A stretch of DNA of 64,000 bases from Halomicrobium salinisoli. GTDB taxonomy: Archaea; Halobacteriota; Halobacteria; Halobacteriales; Haloarculaceae. Within the stretch, counting starts at the first letter, position 1. The number at the start of each line of letters is the position of its first letter. Of the stretch, positions 9,407 through 17,977 are shown piece after piece. The translations under genes were made by a program, and so were the position numbers. The stretch is from contig NZ_CP084463.1 in NCBI RefSeq assembly GCF_020405185.1, forward strand, positions 992,001-1,056,000, read 5' to 3'. The notes below the pieces were generated by a model. That model worked only from the letters and a program-made list of their open reading frames with translations. It did no database searches and was not told the origin of the DNA.

Positions 9407-9820
9407 TCACTCTCGGTCGGGCCGGGGCGCGTTCTCGTACTTGACCATCTTGTCGGGCTTGTCGGAGATGGTCTCGTAGATCTGTCGGAGCGTCTCCTCG
9501 GCGGCGAGGACGTTGTGGTCCTCCAGGAACGCTCGCCCCTCCTCGGTGAGGCCGTAGAACTTCCAGGGGTAGCCCTGTCGCCGGTCGTCCTCGTCGAGCG
9601 CGACCGCCTCGACGACGCCGGCGTCGATCAGCTTCTGGACGTGCTTGTAGACGGTGGCGTCGCTGACGCTCGGATTGAGCTGTTCGAGCTCGTACATCGA
9701 GGGGAGCTGCTCGGGGTGCTGGAGGATGTTGCCCAGGATCGCGAAGCGCGTCTCCTGGGTGACGAAGTGGAGCAGCTCCCGCGCCTCCCGCCCCTCTGCC
9801 GCCCGCAGGTCGGTGCTCAT
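9407..9820 (-). CDS. Winged-helix transcriptional regulator (ArsR/PadR-like)
   Basis: A 137-residue DNA-binding regulator. Residues about 15-95 form a winged HTH: ETRFAILGNILQHPEQLPSM, then ELEQLNPSVSDATVYKHVQK and LIDAGVVEAV, followed by a wing ending FYGLTEEGRAFLE. The C-terminal about 35 residues look helical and may dimerise. The ATG at 9820 is favoured because a perfect palindrome (9848-9871), a likely operator, ends 28 nt upstream, exactly where the TATA box should be. This points to autoregulation by blocking TBP binding. Confidence 0.85.
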   Translation of the reverse strand: MSTDLRAAEGREARELLHFVTQETRFAILGNILQHPEQLPSMYELEQLNPSVSDATVYKHVQKLIDAGVVEAVALDEDDRRQGYPWKFYGLTEEGRAFLEDHNVLAAEETLRQIYETISDKPDKMVKYENAPRPDRE

Positions 9821-9847
9821 GTCGCTCCCTACGCGTCGAGAGCCCAA

Positions 9848-9871
9848 GTAGTTTACCCACGGGTAAACTAC
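9848..9871. promoter_or_regulatory. Perfect 24-bp palindromic operator
   Basis: An 11-bp perfect inverted repeat (GTAGTTTACCC, 9848-9858, and its complement, 9861-9871) with a 2-nt AC spacer. It lies 28-51 nt upstream of the regulator start at 9820 and about 80 nt upstream of the plus-strand gene at 9950. It overlaps the expected TATA position of the regulator, so bound protein would block initiation. It is much more AT-rich than its surroundings. Confidence 0.8.
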
Positions 9872-9949
9872 CCTGGGGTGAACTGCCGACGTGATAGCGT
9901 CGACCGGCCCGTCACAAACCATTTCTTCCGGACGCCAGATGGGAACAAC

Positions 9950-10498
9950 ATGGGAGACGAGACGTCGCCGGTTCCGGACGAGGTGCTGACCAGCGCGAAG
10001 GAGCGACTGGCAGGGGAGGACGTCTCGCTGGCGGACAACGAGGAGATACTGCACGCCCTGAGCGAACTCACGCCGGTGTACGAGAACGACCGGTCGTACT
10101 TCGTGCTCGGGAACTACGACAGGGAGCCGATTCGCCGGCTGAACCTCGTCGTCGACCGGCTGAACCGCCGCACCGACGCCTACGCCTTCCGGATGGTGGA
10201 CGTCCGCGGCGAGTGGGACAACAGCATCCAGAAGTTCTGCCTGATCGCGGACGTCGTCACGCACCTCGTCGGGGTGGCTGAGAGGGAGCCCAGCGACTTC
10301 CTCGTCGAGCAGGGCCTGCTCGTCGGGACGGTCGAGTACTTCTCGAAGAGTCACGTCCTCAAGCGGGAGTACGAGGACGAGGACCACCCGTTCGGGTGGA
10401 TGCAGGACGGCGTGTTCGACCTCTTCGAGCGGGAGGGGCGACTGTACCGCTGGCGGACGGAGGCGGACCTGGTCGAGGCGACAGACGAGGTCCCGTAG
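9950..10498 (+). CDS. Conserved haloarchaeal protein, unknown function
   Basis: A 182-residue soluble acidic protein. I do not recognise a characterised domain. It has a helical N-terminal part (EVLTSAKERLAGEDVSL), a central segment with YFVLGNYDREPIRRL, and a Trp-rich C terminus (HPFGWMQDGVFDLFEREG). Start is the ATG at 9950, preceded by ACAAACCATTTCTTCC, which could hold a TATA-like box about 30-40 nt upstream. It is divergent from the regulator at 9407-9820 and shares the palindromic operator region, so it may be a target of that regulator. Confidence 0.7.
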   Translation: MGDETSPVPDEVLTSAKERLAGEDVSLADNEEILHALSELTPVYENDRSYFVLGNYDREPIRRLNLVVDRLNRRTDAYAFRMVDVRGEWDNSIQKFCLIADVVTHLVGVAEREPSDFLVEQGLLVGTVEYFSKSHVLKREYEDEDHPFGWMQDGVFDLFEREGRLYRWRTEADLVEATDEVP

Positions 10499-10525
10499 CC
10501 CGGCGCACGCGCGCCGTCCACCTGG

Positions 10526-10807
10526 CTACATCCCCATGTCCTCGGCGGGCTCCGGGACGGGGAGGTCGTGCTGACCGGCGCCGAGCAGTTCGGCGGCGTG
10601 GTCCAGCGCCATGTCGAACCCGTAGTACCGCTCCAGCTCGTCGCCGTCGGGTTCGGGCCGGACCTTCAGCATCGCGTACCCCTCCCGGTTCTGGGCGACG
10701 GCCGCCGTCGCGCCCTCGCGCTCGAAGGCCAGCACGCGCTCGGCCTCGGTCTCGTAGTAGCGCGCCGTGATCCCGTTCTCCGTCAGCGTGACCTCCTCGT
10801 CGGTCAT
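10526..10807 (-). CDS. Small conserved haloarchaeal protein (DUF7111-like)
   Basis: A 93-residue soluble protein with an alternating strand pattern (ITARYYETEAERVLAF, TAAVAQNREGYAMLKV) and a short helical C-terminal half (YYGFDMALDHAAELLGAG). It resembles a haloarchaeal family I recall as DUF7111; function unknown. It is convergent with the gene ending at 10498, 27 nt away, and a tandem hairpin array lies upstream at 10853-10998. Confidence 0.6.
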   Translation of the reverse strand: MTDEEVTLTENGITARYYETEAERVLAFEREGATAAVAQNREGYAMLKVRPEPDGDELERYYGFDMALDHAAELLGAGQHDLPVPEPAEDMGM

Positions 10808-10852
10808 CGGTTAGCGTTCGGAGTGCCGACAGTCGAAGGTGTCGGTATCCGG

Positions 10853-10998
10853 CCGAGCGAAGCGAGGCCGGGCTCGGGAGACGACCAGCGGGCGTCTCCC
10901 GGCGTCCGCGCGAACGTGGTGAGCGCGGGCTCGAAAGGCGAGTAGAACGAGCCTTTCGGCGTCCGCGCGAGCGAAGCGAGGCCGGGCTCGAAAGGGCG
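10853..10998. repeat. Tandem hairpin array with variable stems (three units)
   Basis: Three head-to-tail units of about 57 nt. Each starts with a variant of GCGAGCGAAGCGAGGCCGGG, then a hairpin, then CGGCGTCCGC. The stems differ but stay paired: GGGAGAC/GTCTCCC (10876-10882/10894-10900) and CGAAAGGC/GCCTTTCG (10932-10939/10951-10958). The third unit is incomplete. It fills the gap between divergently oriented genes and has no coding potential. Confidence 0.8.
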
Positions 10999-11084
10999 TG
11001 ACGGGCCCGGCGTATCACTTGCAACCGTGGTGGGGGCGGAGCTGCAAAGCTTATGCCGGCGACGACGAAACCACGACGCAACTG

Positions 11085-12539
11085 ATGGGACGGCGGGGGA
11101 ACGGACGGGGGTTCGGCGAGCGCCCGAAGCGTGCGCTCGCGGATCGACTGGGCGTCGACGGCCGCGCTCTGGCTGCGTTCCGCGTCGCGCTCGGAGCGAC
11201 GCTGCTGCTCGACTACGGCCGCCGCTCGGCTGACCTGACCGCGTTCTACTCGGACGCCGGCGTCCTGCCGCGGGACGTCCTCGCGGCGCTGTATCCGTCG
11301 CTCGCGGGGCTGTCGCTGCACGCGCTCTCGGGCGCGGCCTGGTACCAGGGGGCGCTGTTCGCCCTGGGCGCCGCGTTCGCCCTCGCGCTCGTGGTCGGGT
11401 ACCGGACGCGCCTGGCGACCGCCGCGTCGTTCCTGCTGCTGGTCTCGGTGCACCTGCGGAACCCGCTGATCCTGCACGGCGGCGACGTCCTGCTGCGGCA
11501 ACTGCTGTTCTGGGGGCTGCTCCTCCCCCTGGGCGGTCGCTGGTCGGTCGACGCCGTGCGGCGTTCGGAGACGCGCGACCGCGTGGTCGGCGTCGCCACG
11601 GCTGGACTCCTGCTGCAGGTCGTCCTCGTCTACGGGGCCAACGCGGCGTTCAAGCTCGGGCACGACGCCTGGATCGCCGGCGACGCCCTGCGCTACGCCC
11701 TCGCGCTCGACCGGTACACGACGCCGCTGGGAGAGGTCGTCGCTGGGTGGCCCGCGCTGGCGGCGGCGCTGACCTGGGCGTGGCTCGGCCTCGTGATCTG
11801 TTCGCCGCTGTTGATCGTCCTGACCGGGCGGCGACGCGCGGCGCTCGCGGGGGCGTTCGCGGCGGTTCACCTCGGCATGCTCCCCGTCATGAAGCTCGGA
11901 ATCTTCCCGCTGGTCAGCCTCGCCGGGCTCCTCCCCTTCCTCCCCGCGACCGTGTGGGACCGCGTCCCGACGCCGCGAGACGGGACCGTCCCCATCGCGG
12001 AGCGGTTCCCCGCAGCGCCGGTGATCGGCGACTCGTGGCCCGCGGTCGCCGCGACCGCTCGGCGGCTGGCGACGGCCACAGCGACGGCCGGCATCGCCGC
12101 GATGCTGGTCGTGAACGCGATGAGCCTCGGGTACGTCGCCCCGCCCGCGGGGACGCCCGACGCCGTCGCGGAGAAGTCCTGGAACATGTTCGGAAACCCG
12201 CCCCGTGACGACGGCTGGTACGCGATGCCGGCCACCCTCGATTCGGGCGGCCGGATCGACGCCTACCGCGGGACCGCAGCGCCGCTCGACCGGCCGCCGA
12301 ACCGCTCGGCCGCGAACCGCAACGAGCGGTGGCGGAAACTCCTCGACGACGTCCGCGGCGCCGACCGGCGGGCGGCCCGGCGGTCGCTGCTGGCCTACGA
12401 GTGCCGGCGCTGGAACGGGACGCACGAGACGGGTGCCACCAGCGTCGATCTCGTCTACGTTCAGCGGCCGCTCGACGGCGGCGGGACCGGCGACCGGGTG
12501 GCGCTCGGCTCCGTCGACTGTCGGGCGCCGTCCGCGTGA
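11085..12539 (+). CDS. HTTM-domain membrane protein
   Basis: A 484-residue integral membrane protein of the horizontally transferred transmembrane (HTTM) group related to vitamin K-dependent gamma-carboxylase. It has about eight hydrophobic helices between residues 25 and 355, the FRVALGATLLLDYGRR and FYSDAGVLPRDVL features at the N-terminal end and HLRNPLILHGGDVLLRQLLFW typical of the family, then a soluble C-terminal part rich in Arg. The substrate is unknown. I start at the ATG at 11085 rather than an upstream ATG, because TATA-like AAGCTTATG lies about 31-38 nt before it. Confidence 0.82.
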   Translation: MGRRGNGRGFGERPKRALADRLGVDGRALAAFRVALGATLLLDYGRRSADLTAFYSDAGVLPRDVLAALYPSLAGLSLHALSGAAWYQGALFALGAAFALALVVGYRTRLATAASFLLLVSVHLRNPLILHGGDVLLRQLLFWGLLLPLGGRWSVDAVRRSETRDRVVGVATAGLLLQVVLVYGANAAFKLGHDAWIAGDALRYALALDRYTTPLGEVVAGWPALAAALTWAWLGLVICSPLLIVLTGRRRAALAGAFAAVHLGMLPVMKLGIFPLVSLAGLLPFLPATVWDRVPTPRDGTVPIAERFPAAPVIGDSWPAVAATARRLATATATAGIAAMLVVNAMSLGYVAPPAGTPDAVAEKSWNMFGNPPRDDGWYAMPATLDSGGRIDAYRGTAAPLDRPPNRSAANRNERWRKLLDDVRGADRRAARRSLLAYECRRWNGTHETGATSVDLVYVQRPLDGGGTGDRVALGSVDCRAPSA

Positions 12540-12612
12540 GCGCGCCGAGCGACCGAGCGGGGCCACGCCGCCCACCGAAAGGGGCAAGAGCGCCCGCCCC
12601 GGCAGCACGCAC

Positions 12613-12888
12613 ATGCCGAAGTGGTTCCAGAGCGGCCGGCGACGGGACCTCAGCGTGATCCTCGCCGGAGAGGGGGAGCTGTCGGGCCAGAAGCTCAAGA
12701 CGCGCCTGGAGCGGCGCTACGACGAGCGCATCGAGCCGCGGAGCTTCTACGGGGCGCTGTCGTCGATGCAGGACGCCGGCTTCGTCGAGACGCGGACGGA
12801 GGGCGTCGCCGACCTGTACTCGCTGACCGAGGCCGGCGAGGAGCGCGTCCGCGAGCAGTTCGAGTGGATGCGCGAGCACGTGGATTGA
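12613..12888 (+). CDS. PadR-type transcriptional regulator
   Basis: A 91-residue winged-helix protein: RRDLSVILAGEGELSGQKLK, then LERRYDERIEPRSFYGALSS as the HTH and MQDAGFVETRTEGVADLYSL as the wing, followed by a short C-terminal helix. This is the compact PadR domain. No obvious operator is nearby. It lies 73 nt after the HTTM gene on the same strand. Confidence 0.8.
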   Translation: MPKWFQSGRRRDLSVILAGEGELSGQKLKTRLERRYDERIEPRSFYGALSSMQDAGFVETRTEGVADLYSLTEAGEERVREQFEWMREHVD

Positions 12889-12998
12889 CGGTCGACGGCG
12901 GCGCGAGCGAACCGCGACGACGCCGTCGGCGACGGCGGGCGGATCGTCGGCGACTGAGACCGGTCACCCTTTTGTTCGTGCCCGTCGTGGCGCCGCCC

Positions 12999-13250
12999 AT
13001 GTCACTCCGTACTGCCCTCGTCGCCGGCCTGGACGCCCTCCCCTTCGCCGTCCTCGCGGCCGTCGCGGCGGTCGTCTTCGGCCGTGCCGGCGGGATGGCG
13101 CTCACCGTGGTCGTCGCCATCGCGACGGCGGTCGGCCTCGCGATCCTGCTGGTGCTGGGATCGATCAGCGCGAACCGCTACCGCACGGACGGCCGGTCGT
13201 TCCACTTCACGCGGATCGTCGTCTCGGAGGGGCTGTTCTCGCTCCCGTAG
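12999..13250 (+). CDS. Small membrane protein, unknown function
   Basis: An 83-residue protein with two hydrophobic helices (about residues 13-31 and 33-52) and a soluble tail ANRYRTDGRSFHFTRIVV. No family recognised. The ATG at 12999 is preceded by CCCTTTTGTTC (12967-12977), a TATA-like stretch at leaderless spacing, and the compositional match to a membrane protein starts exactly here. Confidence 0.6.
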   Translation: MSLRTALVAGLDALPFAVLAAVAAVVFGRAGGMALTVVVAIATAVGLAILLVLGSISANRYRTDGRSFHFTRIVVSEGLFSLP

Positions 13251-13301
13251 GTGGCTGCCGGTAGACGGGGGTTTTTCGCCGTCGAGTCACACCGCCTGGA
13301 C

Positions 13302-14288
13302 GTGGAGTACCGACAGCTCGGTTCGACGGAGCAGGAGGTATCGGCCATCGGGCTCGGCACGTGGAACGTCGGTCCGGTGTGGGCCGACGCGAGCGACGAG
13401 CAGGCCCGCGAGGCGATCAGAACGGCGCTGGACGCGGGCGTGAACCTCGTGGACACGGCCGAGGTGTACGGCGAGGGACGCGCCGAGCGGCTCATCGGCG
13501 AGGTCCTCGAGGAGCGCGACGAGGACGTCTTCGTGCCCACCAAGGCCGCGCCCGACGAGGACGAGCGCCACTCCGAAGAGGGGCTGCGGGAGTCCGTCTC
13601 CGGTTCGCTGGAGCGGCTTGGCGTCGACTCGCTGGACCTGGTCCAGCTGCACTGCCCGGAGACGGCGGCCTTCTACGAGCCGGAGACCTTCGACGTGCTC
13701 GAGGACCTCGAGGCGGAAGGGAAGATCGACCACGCCGGGGTCAGCGTCGAGAAGGTCGAGGAGGCCCGGAAGGCAATCGAGTACGACGTCGTCGAGACGG
13801 TCCAGATCATCTTCAACCCGCTGCGCCAGCGCCCGGCCGAGCGGTTCTTCGAGGAGGCCCAGCGCGAGGACGTGGGGATCATCGTCCGCGTGCCGCTGGC
13901 CTCCGGGCTGCTGGCCGACGCCTTCGACGGCGACGAGGCGTTCGGCGACGACGACCACCGCAAGTGGGCCGTCGAGGACGGCGTCGAGGCCGGCGTCGGC
14001 CGCAAGGGCGGCGAGACGTTCGCAGGCGTCCCCTTCGATGCCGGGATCGACGCCGTCGACGACGTGCGCCGGCTGGTCCCCGAGGACGCCACCATGGCGC
14101 AGTTCACGCTGCGGTGGATCCTCGACCACGACGCCGTCTCGACGGTCATTCCCGGGTCGACCTCGCCGGAACACGTCGAGGAGAACGCGGCGGCCGCCGA
14201 TCTGGAGCCCCTCTCCCACGAGACCCACGGCGCCGTCCGCGACGCCTACGAGGCGCACGTCGCCGACTACGTCCACCACCGCTGGTAG
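13302..14288 (+). CDS. Aldo/keto reductase
   Basis: NAD(P)H-dependent oxidoreductase of the AKR superfamily with a TIM-barrel fold; substrate not deducible. The 328 residues start VEYRQLGSTEQEVSAIGLGTW. The catalytic tetrad can be seen: Asp and Tyr in DTAEVYGEGRAE, Lys in FVPTKAAPD and His in LVQLHCPET. Near the C terminus STVIPGSTSPEHVEEN is the cofactor-binding loop. The GTG at 13302 is chosen because GGGTTTTTCGCC (13269-13280) supplies a TATA-like box about 27 nt upstream. A longer frame from 13251 adds a non-family extension. Confidence 0.92.
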   Translation: MEYRQLGSTEQEVSAIGLGTWNVGPVWADASDEQAREAIRTALDAGVNLVDTAEVYGEGRAERLIGEVLEERDEDVFVPTKAAPDEDERHSEEGLRESVSGSLERLGVDSLDLVQLHCPETAAFYEPETFDVLEDLEAEGKIDHAGVSVEKVEEARKAIEYDVVETVQIIFNPLRQRPAERFFEEAQREDVGIIVRVPLASGLLADAFDGDEAFGDDDHRKWAVEDGVEAGVGRKGGETFAGVPFDAGIDAVDDVRRLVPEDATMAQFTLRWILDHDAVSTVIPGSTSPEHVEENAAAADLEPLSHETHGAVRDAYEAHVADYVHHRW

Positions 14289-14528
14289 GGCGGTCGCCCG
14301 GGCGCCGAGCCTCGCCAGTTGCACTGGGAGCATTGCGACCGGTCTTCTCGCCGGAGTCGCAGACGCCGATCGTCTCGACCTCTTGTGCCTCCAACACGTC
14401 CGACGGCTCGCCCGCGGCGCTTTCGGTGTGGTTCGCGGTACCGAACCGCTGCCCGACGCGCCCGCTCCCGGCAATTTCGACCCCTTCGAGCGTCGATTTA
14501 CTCGGTTCGTAGTAAGTGTCAGAGATAA

Positions 14529-14538
14529 GATACTTATG
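14529..14538 (+). promoter_or_regulatory. TATA box of the fba-fbp operon
   Basis: GATACTTATG lies 24-33 nt before the fba ATG at 14562, in an AT-rich patch within otherwise GC-rich DNA. Confidence 0.55.
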
Positions 14539-14561
14539 GAAGCCACGGGTACGACCACCCG

Positions 14562-15350
14562 ATGCGGCCCATCGACGCGACACCACTGGCGCGGGACGGC
14601 AAAGTGCTCATTCTCGCCTACGACCACGGCCTCGAGCACGGCCCGACTGACTTCACCGAACGGCCGGAGAGCGCGGACCCCGAGGAGGTCTTCCGGACGG
14701 CGACACACGACGCGGTGACCGCGCTGGCGGTCCAGAAGGGCGTCGGTGAGGCGTACTACCCCTCCTACGAGGACGAGGTGACGCTGCTCGCGAAGGTCAA
14801 CGGCACGTCGAACCTCTGGACCGGCGAGCCCGACTCGTCGGTCAACTGTTCGGTCGAGTACGCCGCGACCGAACTGGAGGCCGACGCGATCGGCTTCACC
14901 GTCTACCCCGGATCCAACCACGAGGTCGAGATGGCCGAGGAGTTCCGCCAGGTCCAGGAGACCGCGCGCGAGTACGACATGCCCGTCGTGCTCTGGTCCT
15001 ACCCCCGCGGACAGGGCGTCAAGAACGACACGAAGGACGACGTCATCGCCTACGCAGCGCGGCTCGGACTCGAGCTGGGCGCGGACGTGACGAAGGTCAA
15101 GTACCCCGGCAGCAAGGACGGCATGGAGCAGGCCGTTCAGATGGCCGGCAAGTCGAAGGTGGTCATGAGCGGCGGGTCGAAGGTTTCCGACGAGGCCTTC
15201 CTCGAGAGCGTCCGCGCGGTCATGGACGCCGGCGGGGCCGGCCTCGCTGTCGGGCGGAACGTCTGGCAGCGCGACCAGCCCGAACGCCTCCTCGACTCGC
15301 TGGAGGACGTCATCTACGACGGCGCGTCCGTCGACGCAGCACTACAATGA
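14562..15350 (+). CDS. fba: Class I fructose-bisphosphate aldolase (archaeal DhnA type)
   Basis: Schiff-base aldolase that joins glyceraldehyde-3-phosphate and dihydroxyacetone phosphate. The 262 residues start MRPIDATPLARDGKVLILAY with the family's AYDHGLEHGP motif. The Schiff-base lysine is Lys178 or Lys180 in VTKVKYPGSK, followed by the phosphate-binding VVMSGGSK and GLAVGRNVWQ. The gene overlaps fbp by 4 nt (ATGA), so both are co-translated for gluconeogenesis. The close homologue that makes a precursor of aromatic amino acids is an alternative, but the fbp partner argues for the sugar role. Confidence 0.9.
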   Translation: MRPIDATPLARDGKVLILAYDHGLEHGPTDFTERPESADPEEVFRTATHDAVTALAVQKGVGEAYYPSYEDEVTLLAKVNGTSNLWTGEPDSSVNCSVEYAATELEADAIGFTVYPGSNHEVEMAEEFRQVQETAREYDMPVVLWSYPRGQGVKNDTKDDVIAYAARLGLELGADVTKVKYPGSKDGMEQAVQMAGKSKVVMSGGSKVSDEAFLESVRAVMDAGGAGLAVGRNVWQRDQPERLLDSLEDVIYDGASVDAALQ

Positions 15351-16222
15351 GCAAGACGATAGACCTCTCGGTCGGCAGCACGGACAGGACGGTCAACGAG
15401 ATCGTGGACACCGTCGCCCGGTCGACGCCTGAGATCAGGACCGCCATCGCGAACCACCGCGACGCCATCGACGGCTACAACCCCACCGGCGACGAGCAGC
15501 TCGCGGCCGACGTCGAGGCCGACCAGATCCTCGAGGAGCGCCTGCTCGCCATCGACGGCGTCGCGACCTACGCCAGCGAGGAGCGAGAGACCATCGCGAC
15601 GACGGACGGGCGCCTCCACGTGGCCGTCGACCCGCTGGACGGCTCGTCGAACCTCGAGCCCAACGCGCCGATGGGCACTATCTTCGGCGTGTACGACGTG
15701 CGCCCGCCGACGCCCGGACGCAACCTCGTCGCGGCCGGGTACGTCGTGTACGGCCCGGTCACGTCGATGGTCGTGGCCCGCGACGACACCGTCAGGGAGT
15801 ACGTCATCCACGACGGCGAGTCCCGCGTGGTCGACGACGACGTGACGCTCCCCGAGGACCCCACCATCTACGGGTTCGGCGGCGGCGACGACGCCTGGCG
15901 CGAGCCCTTCGCCGAGTTCGCCGACGACGCCCGCGACGAACTGAAGCTCCGGTACGGCGGCTCCATGGTCGCCGACATCAACCAGGTGCTCTCCTACGGC
16001 GGCGTCTTCTCCTACCCGGCCCTGGAGGACCGTCCGAAGGGGAAGCTCCGGATCCAGTTCGAGGGCCAGCCGATGGGATACGTCGTCGAGGCCGCAGGCG
16101 GTCGGTCCTCCGACGGCGAGCGGTCGCTGCTCGACGTCGGGACGACCGGGCTCCACCAGCGGACGCCGATTCACCTCGGCAACCCGGACCTGATCGACCG
16201 TCTCGAGGCGCGTCTGGACTGA
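15347..16222 (+). CDS. fbp: Fructose-1,6-bisphosphatase
   Basis: Hydrolyses fructose-1,6-bisphosphate in gluconeogenesis. The 291 residues have the metal-binding motif DPLDGSSN starting at Asp95, with an upstream glutamate pair in YASEERETI, and the downstream GGSMVADINQVLSYGGVFSY and FEGQPMGYVVEAAGG of FBPase I. It overlaps the aldolase stop by 4 nt. It belongs to the sugar-phosphatase superfamily; the DPLDGSSN form and its operon with aldolase support FBPase rather than inositol monophosphatase. Confidence 0.93.
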   Translation: MSKTIDLSVGSTDRTVNEIVDTVARSTPEIRTAIANHRDAIDGYNPTGDEQLAADVEADQILEERLLAIDGVATYASEERETIATTDGRLHVAVDPLDGSSNLEPNAPMGTIFGVYDVRPPTPGRNLVAAGYVVYGPVTSMVVARDDTVREYVIHDGESRVVDDDVTLPEDPTIYGFGGGDDAWREPFAEFADDARDELKLRYGGSMVADINQVLSYGGVFSYPALEDRPKGKLRIQFEGQPMGYVVEAAGGRSSDGERSLLDVGTTGLHQRTPIHLGNPDLIDRLEARLD

Positions 16223-16308
16223 ACGGCCGGGACCGACGGCGCGGTCGCCGCGAACCGCGCCGACGGTCCTGGAAAATATCGGCCCCAGGGGCGCGGAAGA
16301 ATAGATAG

Positions 16309-16314
16309 TTTTTT
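16309..16314 (+). terminator. T-run terminator after fbp
   Basis: Six T residues about 87 nt after the fbp stop, following a GC-rich self-complementary patch (GGCCCCAGGGGCGC, 16281-16294). Archaeal termination needs little more than a T-run. Confidence 0.35.
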
Positions 16315-16389
16315 GATTGGTACGTTCCATACCCCGTCTGGACCACGCGACACCGGGGTGGGGGCCACGGTGGCTGTGGTCCGCGACAC

Positions 16390-16758
16390 ATGGACGTGCA
16401 CGACGACGGGGAGCCCCACCAGTGGGTGGGGGGCTCCCTGCACGAGTGGGTGGACTCGCTCGGCGTGGACGCGACAGCGGTCGAGTGCCAACTGTGGCTG
16501 CTCGCCGCGGTGGCGTTCGTCGCCGACGTACAGTTTACGCACGCCGGACTCCAGCACGGCCTCACCGAGGGCAACCCCCTCATGCGCTGGGCCATCGGTG
16601 TGGGTGGCATCACCGCGCTCGCCCTCGCGAAGGGGGCCGTGCTCGGCATCGCCGCGCTCGTACGCGTTTCGTTCCCACGATACGGGCCGGTCATCCCCTT
16701 CGGCGTCGCGGTCCCGTGGCTCGCGGCAGTCGGCGTCAACGCCGCGCTCCTGGTCTGA
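16390..16758 (+). CDS. Small membrane protein (DUF5658-like)
   Basis: A 122-residue protein with three hydrophobic helices (about 36-50, 68-90 and 100-120). The segment FVADVQFTHAGLQHGLTEGN followed by PLMRW is the D..T..GL..G..E.NP pattern that I know from DUF5658. Function unknown. It follows fbp on the same strand after a T-run and is probably transcribed separately. Confidence 0.7.
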   Translation: MDVHDDGEPHQWVGGSLHEWVDSLGVDATAVECQLWLLAAVAFVADVQFTHAGLQHGLTEGNPLMRWAIGVGGITALALAKGAVLGIAALVRVSFPRYGPVIPFGVAVPWLAAVGVNAALLV

Positions 16759-16815
16759 CCGCCCGCCGAATACGCGACCCCCTCACTTTCGACGCGACGC
16801 TCCGACCGATGCTCT

Positions 16816-17262
16816 TCAGTCGCGCTTCTCGGAGAGGACCGTCCGCTCGAACGAACAGACCAGCGCGTCGTCCCCATCGTAGGCCTCGACCGCCATCGTG
16901 ACCACGCCGCGGTCCCCGTCGCTGGTCTCGCGCCTGTCCGTGACCGTCGTCTCGGCCCTGATCGTGTCGCCGTGGAAGACCGGACTGGGGTGTTCCACGT
17001 CGTCGTAGCCGAGGTTCGCCACGATGGTCCCGTCCGTCGTCTCGGGGATGGTCATCCCCACGGCCAGCGACAGCGTGTACAGGCCGTTGACCACGCGCTC
17101 GCCGAACTCCGTCTCCGAGGCGAACTCGGCGTCGAGGTGGAGCGGCTGCTGGTTCATCGTCATGTCGCAGAACCGCTGGTTGTCGCTCTCCGATATCGTC
17201 CGCCGACGCGGGTGCTCGATGGTCTCCCCGACGGCGAACTCCTCGTAGTATTTCCCTGCCAT
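16816..17262 (-). CDS. MaoC-type hot-dog dehydratase
   Basis: A 148-residue single hot-dog domain, the enoyl-CoA hydratase/MaoC group. The catalytic region reads RRTISESDNQRFCDMTMNQQ, then PLHLDAEFA, with the Asp/His pair expected for hydration of acyl-CoA. GERVVNGLYTLSLAVGM is the family's central helix. The substrate cannot be told; single-domain haloarchaeal MaoC proteins act in fatty-acid or small acyl-CoA metabolism. It is divergent from the SRPBCC gene. Confidence 0.88.
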   Translation of the reverse strand: MAGKYYEEFAVGETIEHPRRRTISESDNQRFCDMTMNQQPLHLDAEFASETEFGERVVNGLYTLSLAVGMTIPETTDGTIVANLGYDDVEHPSPVFHGDTIRAETTVTDRRETSDGDRGVVTMAVEAYDGDDALVCSFERTVLSEKRD

Positions 17263-17395
17263 GTGGTACCGATCGACGCGGACGACGATAAGGGTCGGGT
17301 CAGCCGGCGACGGAGCCCCTGCTCCCCGAGGGACGCCGCCTGACCGGCGCGAACCGGCCCGGGTAATTTTCCCGGACCGCCGCCTACTCGCGAGC

Positions 17396-17878
17396 GTGCC
17401 ACGATACGAGCGTTCGGTCCGGGTCGCGGCGGACTTCGAGGACGTCTGGGCGTTCCACTCGCGGGGCGAGGGACTGGTCGCGCTGACCCCCGACTGGTTC
17501 GAACTGGAGATCGAGGCGACCTACGGGCCCGACGGCGAGCCCGATCCGGAGCTGCTCGACGAAGGGGCCGTCATCCACTCGTCGGTGCGGCCGTTCGGCG
17601 TCGGCCCGCGCCAGCGGTGGACCTCGGAGATCGTCGAGCGACGCCGGGACGACGGCGAGGCGCTGTTCCGCGACCGGATGGTCGACGGGCCGTTCCCTCG
17701 CTGGGAGCACACTCACCGGTTCGTCGACGAGGGGGCGGCGACGCGGGTGCAGGACCGCGTCAAGTACGCGCTCCCCGGCGGCGCGGTCGGGCGGGCACTC
17801 GGCCCCCTCGCCGTCGTCGGCTTCGAGCCGATGTTCCGGTACCGCCACCGGCGGACTCGGGACCTCCTGGAGGAGTGA
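17396..17878 (+). CDS. SRPBCC/START-like ligand-binding protein
   Basis: A 160-residue protein with the SRPBCC helix-grip pattern: YERSVRVAADFEDVWAFHSR at the start, a central beta stretch, and a long C-terminal helix region with the GFEPMFRYRHRRTRDLLEE end typical of coenzyme Q-binding/cyclase-like members. Ligand unknown. The GTG at 17396 is chosen since GGTAATTTTCCC (17362-17373) supplies a TATA-like box 23-34 nt upstream, and the family similarity starts at this residue. Confidence 0.8.
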   Translation: MPRYERSVRVAADFEDVWAFHSRGEGLVALTPDWFELEIEATYGPDGEPDPELLDEGAVIHSSVRPFGVGPRQRWTSEIVERRRDDGEALFRDRMVDGPFPRWEHTHRFVDEGAATRVQDRVKYALPGGAVGRALGPLAVVGFEPMFRYRHRRTRDLLEE

Positions 17879-17977
17879 GGCCCCCGCGGCCGCCGCGGTC
17901 GTCCGATTGTCTCGCCGTCGCCCGGTTCGGTCCGCGTCACCGCCCCCTTTTTGAAGGACGCTTTCGTATGCGGTGAC

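Noticed and set aside
14146..14586. Minus-strand open frame across the gap before fba
   Set aside because: The first half looks protein-like, but it runs out of family likeness inside the antisense of the aldo/keto reductase, and no start signal is present. The gap 14289-14561 holds only the fba promoter.
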